Shown here one piece after another: positions 40,862 to 48,858 of a stretch of DNA of 64,000 bases. Position 1 is the stretch's first letter. Each line of letters opens with the position of its first letter. Location: assembly GCA_036504235.1 (NCBI GenBank), contig DASXVN010000080.1, forward strand, positions 27,082 through 91,081, in the 5' to 3' direction. This DNA is from Zipacnadum sp036504235 (GTDB taxonomy: Bacteria; Armatimonadota; Zipacnadia; Zipacnadales; Zipacnadaceae). Both the position numbers and the translations under genes were made by a program. The notes under the pieces were generated by a model. The model saw nothing but the letters and a program-made list of their open reading frames with translations, made no database searches and was not told the origin of the DNA.

Positions 40862-41272
40862 ATGTCTCACCACGTTCAGGAGCAAACCGCGTTTCTCCTG
40901 CAGATTGATGACCGTCCGGGGGCCCTGGGCAAGGTGACCGGCGACCTGCGCGGCCACGCCCTCAACCTGCGCGCGCTGTGGGCCTGGTCCGAGGACGAGG
41001 GCCAGACCGCCGTGCTCTTCATCCCCGACCGACCCGAGGCCGTCTCCGCCTGCGAGTGCGACACCTGCTGCGCCGCCGAGCCCCTGCCGGTGCTCTGGGT
41101 CAGTCTCACCGACCGGGTCGGCGCGCTCGACGAGTGCCTGGCCCAGATCGCCGACGCGAAAATCAACATCAAAGCCCTCCAGGCGCTGGCCGAAAACGGG
41201 CAAGCGGCGGCGGTGCTCCAATTCGCCGACCACGCCACCCTGCAAGCCGCGGCGCAAGCCCTGGGCGCTTAG
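40862..41272 (+). CDS. Double ACT-domain protein with cysteine-rich linker
   Basis: This 136-residue protein consists of two ACT-like domains (residues 8-62, LLQIDDRPGALGKVTGDLRG; and 73-135, WVSLTDRVGALDECLAQIAD). ACT domains usually bind amino acids and regulate enzymes. The linker contains ACECDTCC, four cysteines in eight residues, which could bind a metal or form disulfides; this is unusual for ACT proteins. The opening residues TAFLLQIDDRPGALG resemble stand-alone ACT regulators. GGGAGGTAG precedes the ATG. It lies 37 bp before an amidohydrolase gene and may be co-transcribed with it. Confidence 0.85.
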   Translation: MSHHVQEQTAFLLQIDDRPGALGKVTGDLRGHALNLRALWAWSEDEGQTAVLFIPDRPEAVSACECDTCCAAEPLPVLWVSLTDRVGALDECLAQIADAKINIKALQALAENGQAAAVLQFADHATLQAAAQALGA

Positions 41273-41309
41273 CCGTCTGCCCCTCCATCTCTGCCGACCG
41301 GGAGCAAAC

Positions 41310-42557
41310 ATGAATCACCTGGACCCGCTGGAGCAGTCCCTGTTCGAGCAAATCGCCGCCCTGCCCGTGCTCGACGCGCATGAGCACCTGCCCGAGGAAA
41401 GCGAGTTCCTCGCCACCAAGCACCCCGACGTCTTCCTGCTGTTCGGCCACTACCTGCACAATGACCTGATCACCGCCGGGATGACCCGGGCGCAGTACGA
41501 CTCACTCTACGACCCGGAGATTCCCCTCGCGACGCGCTGGGCGTCGGTGCGCCCCTTCTGGCAGTACGCGCAGCACACCAGCTACGCGCACGCGGCGCAG
41601 ATCGCTGCGCACCGGCTGTACGGCTTTGACGAGATCAGCGACGCGACCTACGAGCCGCTCTCGGCGGCGATTGCCGCCGACCACACGCCGGGCCTCTACG
41701 ACCGCCTGCTCCGCCAACGCTGCGGGATCGAGAAGGCCCTCACCCAGATCTGGCGGCTGCTCCGCGCCCCCGACGACCTGCTCATCCCGCTCATGCCGAT
41801 CACCGACTGGACCGACGTAACCAGCCGGGAGTTCGTCGCCGCCCGCGCGCAGGAGCTGGACGGATCGGTGGAGACGCTGGAGGAATACGTGGCGCTGATG
41901 GCCGCGGGGCTGGCCTTCTGGCAGGCCGAGGGCGTGGTGGGCGTCAAGACGATCTCCGCCGACCTCGGCGAGCCGGACCAGCCCGCCGCGGAGGCCGCCT
42001 GGGCCGCGCTGCCCGGCCTGGCCGCGCCCGGCGCGCTGCCGCCGCGCGCGCTGACCTCCTACCTGGCGCATCGCCTCTACGCCCAGGCCGGAGAGTTGGA
42101 CCTGCCCGTCGCGGTGCATTGCGGCTATAACTGGACCAACTGGGGGGATTTCCTGGCCAGCGACCCGCGCTTCATCCAGCCGACCCTAAGCCGCTACCGC
42201 GCCACCCGGTTCGACCTCTACCACGCGGGAATGCCCTGGGTGCGCCTGACCGGGGCGCTCGGCAAGTCCTGCCCCAACGCCTGGCTCAACCTGTGCTGGT
42301 GCTACATCATGGGCGAGGAGATGTCCTGCTCGCTGCTGGACGAGTGGCTGGACATGGTGCCGGTCAACAAGCTGATCGCCTTCGGCGGCGACTACTGTAT
42401 CCCCCACAAAGTCATCGGCCACCTGGAGATGGCCCGCGTGACCTGGGCCCGAGTCCTGGCCCGCCGCCTCCGCCGCGGCCGCCTCAGCGAGCAATCCGCC
42501 CTGGAGATCGCCCGCCTGGCCTTCTACGAGAACCCCAAGGCGCTGTATCGCGAGTAG
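41310..42557 (+). CDS. Amidohydrolase-superfamily enzyme (distantly uronate isomerase-like)
   Basis: This 415-residue metal-dependent TIM barrel has DAHEHLPEE (residues 22-30) as the HxH metal pair, GVKTISADLG near 210 with a possible bridging Lys, AVHCGYNWTNWGDF near 270, YHAGMPWVRLTG near 305 and IAFGGDYCIPHK near 355 supplying the final Asp. The C-terminal LAFYENPKALY helix is typical of amidohydrolase-2/uronate-isomerase-like proteins. Uronate isomerisation or an amide/ester hydrolysis are both possible, and the sugar-rich surroundings slightly favour the former. The ribosome site is CGGGAGC. Confidence 0.82.
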   Translation: MNHLDPLEQSLFEQIAALPVLDAHEHLPEESEFLATKHPDVFLLFGHYLHNDLITAGMTRAQYDSLYDPEIPLATRWASVRPFWQYAQHTSYAHAAQIAAHRLYGFDEISDATYEPLSAAIAADHTPGLYDRLLRQRCGIEKALTQIWRLLRAPDDLLIPLMPITDWTDVTSREFVAARAQELDGSVETLEEYVALMAAGLAFWQAEGVVGVKTISADLGEPDQPAAEAAWAALPGLAAPGALPPRALTSYLAHRLYAQAGELDLPVAVHCGYNWTNWGDFLASDPRFIQPTLSRYRATRFDLYHAGMPWVRLTGALGKSCPNAWLNLCWCYIMGEEMSCSLLDEWLDMVPVNKLIAFGGDYCIPHKVIGHLEMARVTWARVLARRLRRGRLSEQSALEIARLAFYENPKALYRE

Positions 42558-42568
42558 GCCGTTTCCGC

Positions 42569-42629
42569 GTAGGGGCGCGTTTTGCGGAGCAACACACGCC
42601 CGCTCGCTAACTGTCCGGCAGCGAACGGG
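42569..42629 (+). repeat. Module Q repeat (GTAGGGGCGCG)
   Basis: GTAGGGGCGCGTTTTGCGGA, then GCAACACACGCCCGCTCGC, then GGCAGCGAACGGG. The copy starts 12 bp after the amidohydrolase stop codon. Related copies lie at 17658-17727 (reverse), 36333-36404 and 36491-36537. Confidence 0.75.
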
Positions 42630-42650
42630 CATCTGTCTCAGGGCAGCCTC

Positions 42651-42721
42651 GGTGGCACCGGCGTCTCGCCGGTGTCCTCACTAGCTGCGCCGCCCGACAC
42701 CGGCGAGACGCCGGTGCCACT
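42651..42721. repeat. Long perfect hairpin formed by two facing module E copies (right of amidohydrolase gene)
   Basis: GGTGGCACCGGCGTCTCGCC..GGTGTC is followed after 19 bp by its reverse complement GACACCGGCGAGACGCCGGT..GCCAC. The stem is about 25 bp without mismatch. An almost identical hairpin lies at 43738-43806, so the pair brackets the D-2-hydroxyacid dehydrogenase gene. Confidence 0.85.
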
Positions 42722-42743
42722 GGGAAACCGTTCAACTCGACCC

Positions 42744-43703
42744 TCACACCACCCGGCTGCGCGGCTCCTCGCCCCGGAAGAACCGCACCAGGTTTTCGCA
42801 GGTGCGGTCCCGGGCGATGGCCACCGACTCCTCCGAGTAGAACGCCACATGCGGCGTGACCAGCGCGTTGTCCAGGTGCCGGAGCGGATGGTCCGCCGGC
42901 AGCGGCTCCTCCTCGTGCACGTCCAGGCCCACCCCGGCCAGTTGCCCGCTCCGCAGGGCCGCCACCACCGCGGCGGTATCCACCACGCCGCCCCGGCAGG
43001 TGTTCACCAGATACGCGCCCGGCTTCATCCGGTTGAGGGTATCCGCGTTGATCGTGTGCCGCGTCTCCTCGGTCAGGGGCAGGTGCAGGGTGATGACGTC
43101 CGCTTCCCCCCAAAACTCCTCGGGGCCGACGGCCTCCACGCCCAGCCGCGCCCGGGTCTCGGCGCTGGCCTGCGGGTCACAGGCGATGATCCGGCCAAAC
43201 AGCGGCCGCGCCCGCTCCGCCACGGCTTGCCCAATCCGCCCCAGTCCCAGGATCCCCAGCGTCTGATCGTGCATCCGGTGGATCGGCACCAACGGGTCCA
43301 CGCCCCACCCGCCGGCGTCCATGCGCCGCGCCGTCGGCGCCAGCTTGCGGACCACGGCCAGGATCAGCGCCAGCGTATGCTCGGCGACCTCCGGCACGCA
43401 GTAATCAGGCACGTTGAAGACCTGCACGCCCAACTCCCGCGCGGCCTCCAGGTCAATATTGTCCACGCCGATCCCATTGCGCGAAATCGCCCGCAGCCGC
43501 CCGGCCGCCTCCATCACCCGCCGGGTCAGCGGCGCCCACTGGCTGATGATCGCGTCGCACGGCGGCATCTGCTCGAGAATCTCCTGCTCGCTGCGGCACT
43601 GGGCCACGATCAACTCGGCCCCCACCGCCGCCAGCAGTTCGCGCTCCCGGTCATATTCCTTAGCCAGGGTGTAATCCGTGGCGAAAACCACCAACTGAGC
43701 CAT
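42744..43703 (-). CDS. D-isomer-specific 2-hydroxyacid dehydrogenase
   Basis: This 319-residue enzyme has the NAD loop GILGLGRIGQAVA (about residues 143-155) and the catalytic Arg in NTCRGGVVD near 230, Glu in LDVHEEEP near 257 and His in LVTPHVAFYSEES near 278. SRNGIGVDNIDLEAA near 70 is the family substrate loop. It reduces 2-oxo acids or oxidises D-2-hydroxy acids with NAD(P). It lacks the C-terminal ACT domain of long-form phosphoglycerate dehydrogenases; glyoxylate/hydroxypyruvate or 3-phosphoglycerate are possible substrates. AGGAGGAAAC precedes the ATG. The gene sits between two near-identical long hairpins. Confidence 0.93.
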   Translation of the reverse strand: MAQLVVFATDYTLAKEYDRERELLAAVGAELIVAQCRSEQEILEQMPPCDAIISQWAPLTRRVMEAAGRLRAISRNGIGVDNIDLEAARELGVQVFNVPDYCVPEVAEHTLALILAVVRKLAPTARRMDAGGWGVDPLVPIHRMHDQTLGILGLGRIGQAVAERARPLFGRIIACDPQASAETRARLGVEAVGPEEFWGEADVITLHLPLTEETRHTINADTLNRMKPGAYLVNTCRGGVVDTAAVVAALRSGQLAGVGLDVHEEEPLPADHPLRHLDNALVTPHVAFYSEESVAIARDRTCENLVRFFRGEEPRSRVV

Positions 43704-43737
43704 GTGTCTGTTTCCTCCTGAGGTTATTGTGACCCGC

Positions 43738-43806
43738 GGTGGCACCGGCGTCTCGCCGGTGTCCCCTCGTGCTGCGTGCCCCGACACCGGCGAGACGCCG
43801 GTGCCA
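43738..43806. repeat. Long perfect hairpin formed by two facing module E copies (left of UroD-like gene)
   Basis: This has the same 25-bp arms as 42651-42721 (GGTGGCACCGGCGTCTCGCC..), with a related but shifted loop (both loops contain GCTGCG). It lies just upstream of the dehydrogenase ribosome site. A GCGCCCCTACGGG module end follows at about 43823-43837. Confidence 0.85.
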
Positions 43807-43962
43807 CTGGGGATTTCGGAAACGCGCCCCTACGGGAAACGGCATCCGGGCGCGTCCTTCCTCCCTCCACCACCCCAGACCTGCCCCGCCGGGCAGGAGA
43901 CCTCTCGCCGCTTGCCGAATATACCCCTAGCCCGACCAATCTCGCCTCGGGGGACATCCACC

Positions 43963-45024
43963 ATGACGCGTCAAGACCGCTTTCTGACCGCCCTGCACAA
44001 CCAACAGCCCGACCGCGTACCCTTGTTCGACTTTCTCTTCCAGCAGCCGCTCTATGAGGAGCTAATCGGCCACCGCCCCGGCGGCTACAACGGGCCGGAC
44101 GCCGTCCAGTGCGCTCTGGCGCTGGACCACGACGCGGTCTGGCTCCCCTTCGGCGGCTTCAGCAACTACCAACCAACCTTCCTCTCGGAGGACGTCTACG
44201 TAGACGAATGGGGCACCACCTACCAGCACAGCCCCTCCTCCTGGCCGATTGACGCGCCCATCGCCTACCCGATCACCAGCCGCGCGGACCTGGCCAAGTA
44301 CGAGTTGCCGGACCCCACGCGCGAGGGCCGCGACGCGGAGATTCGGGCCGCCGCCGCGCTGGACCACGACGGTCTGGCCCTGGTCGGTGGCGTGCAGGGC
44401 CCCCTGACCACCGCCTGGCTGCTGATGGGCTACGAGAATATCGCCCTGGCCATGTACGACGACCCGGGCCTGGTGGAGGCCGTACTCAAGCTCTCCAACG
44501 AGTTCTTCCTCGAGGCCGCGCGCCGCTCGGTGGCGGCCGGGGCGGTAGCCGTCTTCGTCAGCGAGGACCTCGGCTCCAGCACCGGCGGCTTCTTCAAGCT
44601 GGACCACTACCGCCGCTACCTGCTCCCGCCCTTCGCCGAGATCGTCGCGGAGATCGACTCCCTGGGCGTCCCGGCGCTGCTCCACGCCTGCGGCCGCATC
44701 TACGAGTACCTCCCGGACCTGGCCGAGACCAAGCTCTCCGCCATCCACCCGCTCCAGCGCACCGCGGGCATGGACCTGCGCCGGGTCAAGGAAGAGTGGG
44801 GTCACCGCTGGTGCCTGATCGGCAATATTGACTCCTCGCGCACGCTGCCCTACGGCACGCCGGAGCAGGTCGCCGCGGAGGTCCGCGAGGCGATTGACGT
44901 CGCGGCGCCGGGCGGGGGCTACATCCTGGCCTCCGACCACTCCCTGCACGACGGCATCCCGATTGCGAACATCCGCGAGATGTTCCGCGTCGGCGCCGAG
45001 TACGGCCGCGCCGCGTATCAGTAG
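43963..45024 (+). CDS. Uroporphyrinogen decarboxylase-family protein with HxC motif
   Basis: This 353-residue UroD/MtaA-like barrel begins MTRQDRFLTALHNQQPDRVP. The putative zinc strand is LLHACGRIYEYLPDL near residue 240, retaining His-x-Cys. GNIDSSRTLPYGTPEQV near 285 and GYILASDHSLHDGIP near 320 match MtaA-like C-terminal loops. It may be a corrinoid-linked methyltransferase or an uncharacterised paralogue; no corrinoid protein is encoded nearby. The stop codon TAG is the first part of a TAGGGGC repeat end. A modest GGGGGAC ribosome site precedes the ATG. Confidence 0.87.
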   Translation: MTRQDRFLTALHNQQPDRVPLFDFLFQQPLYEELIGHRPGGYNGPDAVQCALALDHDAVWLPFGGFSNYQPTFLSEDVYVDEWGTTYQHSPSSWPIDAPIAYPITSRADLAKYELPDPTREGRDAEIRAAAALDHDGLALVGGVQGPLTTAWLLMGYENIALAMYDDPGLVEAVLKLSNEFFLEAARRSVAAGAVAVFVSEDLGSSTGGFFKLDHYRRYLLPPFAEIVAEIDSLGVPALLHACGRIYEYLPDLAETKLSAIHPLQRTAGMDLRRVKEEWGHRWCLIGNIDSSRTLPYGTPEQVAAEVREAIDVAAPGGGYILASDHSLHDGIPIANIREMFRVGAEYGRAAYQ

Positions 45025-45288
45025 GGGCACGCCGGAAACGGCCCTACCCCCTAACCCCCTCCCTAAAGGGAGGGGGAATCATCCCGCTAGCGTCCGAGCC
45101 GTTTGCCGTTTGCCTTTCTCCCCTCTCCTGCCAGGAGAGGGGCCGGGGGTGAGGCCGACTTAGTCAGCGACGGCGGGGTACGAGCCCCCGCCCTACAGTA
45201 CGGCAACGGCCCCCCGCACACACCACAACGCCGGCCGCCCTCCTCGGGCCGCCGGCGCGTTTGCGCTTGCCTTTCCCCGCCTCCGCCG
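45025..45288. repeat. Intergenic repeat cluster between convergent genes
   Basis: No gene is seen. It contains a CCCTCCCTAAAGGGAGGG hairpin with GGCCCTACCCCCTAACC lead (about 45039-45076), a CCGTTTGCCGTTTGCC linker, module H (about 45118-45156) and a reverse module D (about 45172-45196, ending CCGCCCTAC). It may also act as a terminator between the converging genes. Confidence 0.7.
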
Positions 45289-46176
45289 CTAGCCCGCCAC
45301 TAGCTCCAGCACCCGAGACATGGCGCGGCGCACGTCTACTTCCACCGCGAAATCCACATTCGGCGTCTCGGGGCCGGGGGTAAGATTCCCGTAACGGTCT
45401 CCGTGCAGGCAGCGCGGAACCGTGCGCAGCACCTCCGGCTCCACCATCGCCAGCGCGGCCAGGGGATCGTGTAGCGTGGGCAGCGGACCGCCCGGCCCCG
45501 CCGCGTCGCCCTGCCACATGTGGGTCATGGCCAGCAGCGCGGTCGCCAGCGGCGTGCCCGCGGCGGCCAGCTGATCCAGGTCCTCGGGGGTCATCTGGAA
45601 CTGCAGCGTCACGTCCAGGCCGACCATCAGCATCGGCTTGCCGCAGGCCAGGATCGTGCGCGTGGCCCGGGGGTCACAGGCCAGGTTATACTCCGGATAA
45701 TCCAGCGTAGACTGCAGGTGCCCGCCCATGATGACCAGACGCTCCAGCGTCGCGAACTCCGCCGGAAACTCCGTGTAAAAGCGGGCGGCGTTGGTCAGCG
45801 CGCCGATGGTCAGCAACGTGCTGCCGGGATGCGCCGCGGCCAACTCGGCCAGCATCTGCACCCCGTCCTTGCGCCCGGCCCGCCAGCGCTCCTCCTCGTG
45901 AGCCGGCACCACCGCCGCCTGGCAGTTGCGCCCCAGCGGCGCCTGATCGTCCAGCGGGTCGCGCGAGCCGGCGGCCACCGGCAGCTCCGGCCGGCCCTCC
46001 AGCGCCAGCAGATACCGCGCTTGCGCCGCGCGCAGGGTGGTATCGCCCCACACGGTGGCCACGCCCCGCAAGTCGATGCTCGGGTGCCGCAGGCAGACTC
46101 CCAAGGCGTAGGCGTCGTCAATATCGTCGCCGATGTCCGTGTCCAGAATCACCGAGGTGCGGCCCAATTCAGTCAT
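45289..46176 (-). CDS. Nucleoside hydrolase-family protein (IunH-like)
   Basis: This 295-residue protein has the Ca-binding signature DTDIGDDIDDAYAL (from residue 12), which gives the family's Asp cluster in the variant form DTDIGxDIDDA. TLLTIGALTNAARFY near 120, RLVIMGGHL near 145 and LHDPLAALAMV near 237 are further family motifs; the last supplies the final Asp. Members hydrolyse purine or pyrimidine ribonucleosides to ribose and base. The ribosome site is AAAGGAGAG. It follows two GntR/LacI-type regulator genes on the same strand but is separated from them by a strong terminator. Confidence 0.9.
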   Translation of the reverse strand: MTELGRTSVILDTDIGDDIDDAYALGVCLRHPSIDLRGVATVWGDTTLRAAQARYLLALEGRPELPVAAGSRDPLDDQAPLGRNCQAAVVPAHEEERWRAGRKDGVQMLAELAAAHPGSTLLTIGALTNAARFYTEFPAEFATLERLVIMGGHLQSTLDYPEYNLACDPRATRTILACGKPMLMVGLDVTLQFQMTPEDLDQLAAAGTPLATALLAMTHMWQGDAAGPGGPLPTLHDPLAALAMVEPEVLRTVPRCLHGDRYGNLTPGPETPNVDFAVEVDVRRAMSRVLELVAG

Positions 46177-46275
46177 GATACTCTCCTTTAGCGACTGTCG
46201 GAGAGCTTGTTCGGCGCCGGACCGCCGTCTTCCTTCGTCACCCGACCAAGCCCGGGCGCCGCCCTGCCGGCGGAC

Positions 46276-46316
46276 GCAAAAAAAGAGCGCCCGCCTTCCG
46301 GAGGCGGGCGCTCTTG
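46276..46316 (-). terminator. Rho-independent terminator after the downstream GntR/LacI regulator
   Basis: On the minus strand AAGAGCGCCCGCC-TCCGGA-AGGCGGGCGCTCTT forms a near-perfect long stem followed by TTTTTTT. It ends regulator transcription before the nucleoside hydrolase gene. Confidence 0.9.
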
Positions 46317-46338
46317 GAGTGCAACGGTTCCTGTGAGA

Positions 46339-47412
46339 CTATTCGGGCGCCGGCCCCGTCGTGGCTCCGACGTAGATGACGCCGGGCAGCACTACCTCGG
46401 GCAGCGCGGTACCGTTGAGCAGCAGCCGCAGCAGCGCCTTGCCCGCCTCCTGGCCCATCTCGAACTTGGGCACTATCACCGTGCTCAAGCAGATCGTCGG
46501 GTCCAGATCCAGCGCCATCCCGCCGTAGCCCATGACGCTGAGCTGTTCGGGGACGCGCAGGCCCATGTCCTGAGCCGCCTGGCACACATGATAGGCGGCC
46601 TCATCTTGGCTCGTCATCACCGCCGTCGGGCGGGGGTTGATCGCCAGCAGGTCCCGCGCGGCGCGGTACAGGTCCGTGTGGTCGCTGCTGACGGCGTATA
46701 CGCCCTCCTGAGGATAGGGGGTCAGCCCCGCGGCCACCAACGCTTCCCGGTAACCGGCGAACATCCTGTCCGTGAAAGGCATCCGCGGGTGGCTGAGGAA
46801 GGCGATGCGCTCGTGTCCCAGGCCCAGCAGATACTCAGCGGTCCGGCGCCCGTCCTCCTGAAAGTCGAACACGACGCGGGGGGCGTCGAACCCGTCCACC
46901 CGGGTCGTACACACGACAATGTGGGTGCCAGCCTCGGCGAGCGCCTGCAGCGGCTCCACGGCCAGCGGCGACATGCGCGGCGAAATAACCAGCGCCTCCG
47001 CGCCCAGCGCCACCATCCGGTGGAGGCTCTCGCCGGGAGATTCATCGCCCGCGGTGGCCACCAGCATTACCTGCACCCCGGCGGTCTTGCCCACGTCCTG
47101 CAGGCCCTCCGCGATGGCCGGATACCAGTTGCGGCCAAAGCTAGGCACGACCAGGCCCCACAGCTTGCGCTGCGTCCCATTGCGCAGGTGGCGGACAAAG
47201 GTCCCGCTGCCCTGCACCTTTTCGACGAAGCCTTCTCGCGACAGGGCCTCTACGGCCTGGCGAATCGTGATGATGCTTACTTCGAACTCCCGCGCCAGTT
47301 CCTTCTCGCTAGGCAGGCGTTCACCCAGTTGGTATTTGCCGGCCTCGATATCCTTCGCCAGCGAGTCTTTGACCTGCCGGTACTTGATTATGCGTCCTTG
47401 CCGAACGGCCAT
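46339..47412 (-). CDS. AraR-like regulator: GntR DNA-binding domain plus LacI-type sensor domain
   Basis: In this 357-residue protein, residues 1-75 form a GntR winged helix (GERLPSEKELAREFEVSIIT, IRQAVEALSREGFVEKVQGSG). Residues 85-357 form a periplasmic-binding-protein-like sensor of the LacI type (LVVPSFGRNWYPAIAEGLQD, ERIAFLSHPRMPF, TAVMTSQDEAAYHV). Such chimeras, like AraR, repress sugar genes until a sugar binds. It is paralogous to the gene upstream and ends at a terminator. The ribosome site is GAAGGGACG. The sugar ligand cannot be inferred. Confidence 0.92.
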   Translation of the reverse strand: MAVRQGRIIKYRQVKDSLAKDIEAGKYQLGERLPSEKELAREFEVSIITIRQAVEALSREGFVEKVQGSGTFVRHLRNGTQRKLWGLVVPSFGRNWYPAIAEGLQDVGKTAGVQVMLVATAGDESPGESLHRMVALGAEALVISPRMSPLAVEPLQALAEAGTHIVVCTTRVDGFDAPRVVFDFQEDGRRTAEYLLGLGHERIAFLSHPRMPFTDRMFAGYREALVAAGLTPYPQEGVYAVSSDHTDLYRAARDLLAINPRPTAVMTSQDEAAYHVCQAAQDMGLRVPEQLSVMGYGGMALDLDPTICLSTVIVPKFEMGQEAGKALLRLLLNGTALPEVVLPGVIYVGATTGPAPE

Positions 47413-47482
47413 GCGTCACGTCCCTTCTCCCACTTGTCCCCCGCCCCCCCGGCAGAGCGCTGTCAATTCGGAGGGGCTGTCC

Positions 47483-48598
47483 CTACCCAGAAGTCATTTG
47501 CGTCGAACTGGGGCGCATGCTTTCTCCGGCCTGGGGCGGGGCAGTGGTTCGTCCCAGCCGCAGCGAAGCGGGCATGACTACCTCGGGCGTCACGGAACCG
47601 CCCATGATCATGCGCAGGAGAATCTTGCCGGCTTCCTGGCCCAGATCGTACTTGGGACAGGTCACTCCCGTCAGTCCGCAGTCGCTTAGCGAGCTGTTCT
47701 GGTACAAGAAACTCACAATACTCAATTCCTCCGGCACGGACAGCCCCGCATCCGCGGCGGCCTGCGCGACGTAGTCGGCCATGCCGTCCTCGGTGCAGAA
47801 CACCGCCGTCGGGCGGGGCCACAGCGCCAACAGATCGCGCGCGGCCCGATACATATCGGTCTCCTCAAAGCTCTCGGCGTGCAGCCCCCGGGGCGGCCAC
47901 GGCTCCAGGCCCGCCGCGGTCAGCGCGGCCCGATAGCCGTTCCACATCTGCTCGCTGGCGTGGGAGGCCGGGTGGCTGAGGAAAGCGATGCGCCGGTGGC
48001 CGTACGACAGCAGGTGCTCGGTCGCGATCCGCGCCCCGCCCTGGTAGTCCCAGACCACGCGCGGGGCTTCCACATCGTCCACAAAATCGGAGACGAAGAC
48101 GAAGGGAACGCCCGCCATGGTCAGCTCCAGCAGGGGCGTGGGGTCCGGACGCACCGTCACGCTAGGCGTGATGGCGAAAGCCTCCGCGCCCATCGTCACC
48201 ATCCGCCGGATGGTCTCGCCCGCTTCCTCTTCCAGTTCGGTCCCGGCGACCACTAGCTGAATCCCGGCCGCGCGGGCCACTTCCTCGATGCCTTGCGCCA
48301 CCATCGAATACCAGGAGTGTTTGAGGTTAGGCACAATCAAGGCCCAGACCTTGCGCAAGACCGCCGGTCGCAGGTGCCGCACGTAGGTGCCGCTGCCCTG
48401 GATCTTTTCCACGTAGCCCTCGCGCGAGAGTGCCTCCACCGCTTGCCGCACAGTGATGATACTGACCTCAAAGTCCTCGGCCAGTTGCTTCTCGCTGGGC
48501 AGACGCGCGCCTAGAGCGTATTTACCTTTTTCGATCTCCGCGGCCAGCGTCTCTTTGACTTTCTGATACTTGATTACCCGTGATGATCTAGATGCCAC
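47483..48598 (-). CDS. AraR-like regulator, upstream paralogue
   Basis: This 371-residue protein has the same GntR-LacI-type architecture as the next gene (LPSEKQLAEDFEVSIITVRQ; sensor from about residue 85, ALIVPNLKHSWYSMVAQGIE). The GTG start is preceded by AAGGAG. A strong promoter (48657-48684) with an overlapping inverted repeat lies upstream, suggesting autoregulation. It is divergent from the fucose-isomerase-like gene, which is its most likely target (inference). The 70-bp gap to the second regulator suggests both are co-transcribed. Two related regulators in tandem may respond to different sugars. Confidence 0.92.
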   Translation of the reverse strand: MASRSSRVIKYQKVKETLAAEIEKGKYALGARLPSEKQLAEDFEVSIITVRQAVEALSREGYVEKIQGSGTYVRHLRPAVLRKVWALIVPNLKHSWYSMVAQGIEEVARAAGIQLVVAGTELEEEAGETIRRMVTMGAEAFAITPSVTVRPDPTPLLELTMAGVPFVFVSDFVDDVEAPRVVWDYQGGARIATEHLLSYGHRRIAFLSHPASHASEQMWNGYRAALTAAGLEPWPPRGLHAESFEETDMYRAARDLLALWPRPTAVFCTEDGMADYVAQAAADAGLSVPEELSIVSFLYQNSSLSDCGLTGVTCPKYDLGQEAGKILLRMIMGGSVTPEVVMPASLRLGRTTAPPQAGESMRPSSTQMTSG

Positions 48599-48638
48599 CT
48601 TGCAGACTCCTTACCGGCGGGCTCCGCGCCGTTCGTTA

Positions 48639-48664
48639 AGTATCTATTACACATATCTTATACT
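48639..48664. promoter_or_regulatory. Candidate operator overlapping the regulator's -10 box
   Basis: AGTAT and ATACT arms 16 bp apart form an inverted repeat that covers the -10 box and start point of the regulator promoter. The arrangement fits autorepression by the GntR/LacI-type protein encoded just downstream, but binding is unproven. Confidence 0.5.
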
Positions 48665-48684
48665 ATTTGGCCGACCGCTGTCAA
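48657..48684 (-). promoter_or_regulatory. Promoter of the upstream AraR-like regulator
   Basis: On the minus strand a consensus TTGACA (48684-48679) lies 16 bp from TATAAG (48662-48657). Transcription would start near 48650, about 50 bp before the GTG start. Confidence 0.75.
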
Positions 48685-48858
48685 GATGCCCTGGAACATT
48701 TATTGGCGTTATGTTTATTCGGCTCTCGGCCTCCCTCCCTAACGAATCTTTGCCCCGCCAAGTTCCCACCAACACGCAGGAATCCGCCGCTCTCAGGGCG
48801 AACACCCGCCTCGCACCGCGCTCACCGACTCTTACTCTCGATCTGCAGGAGGCTCCCC

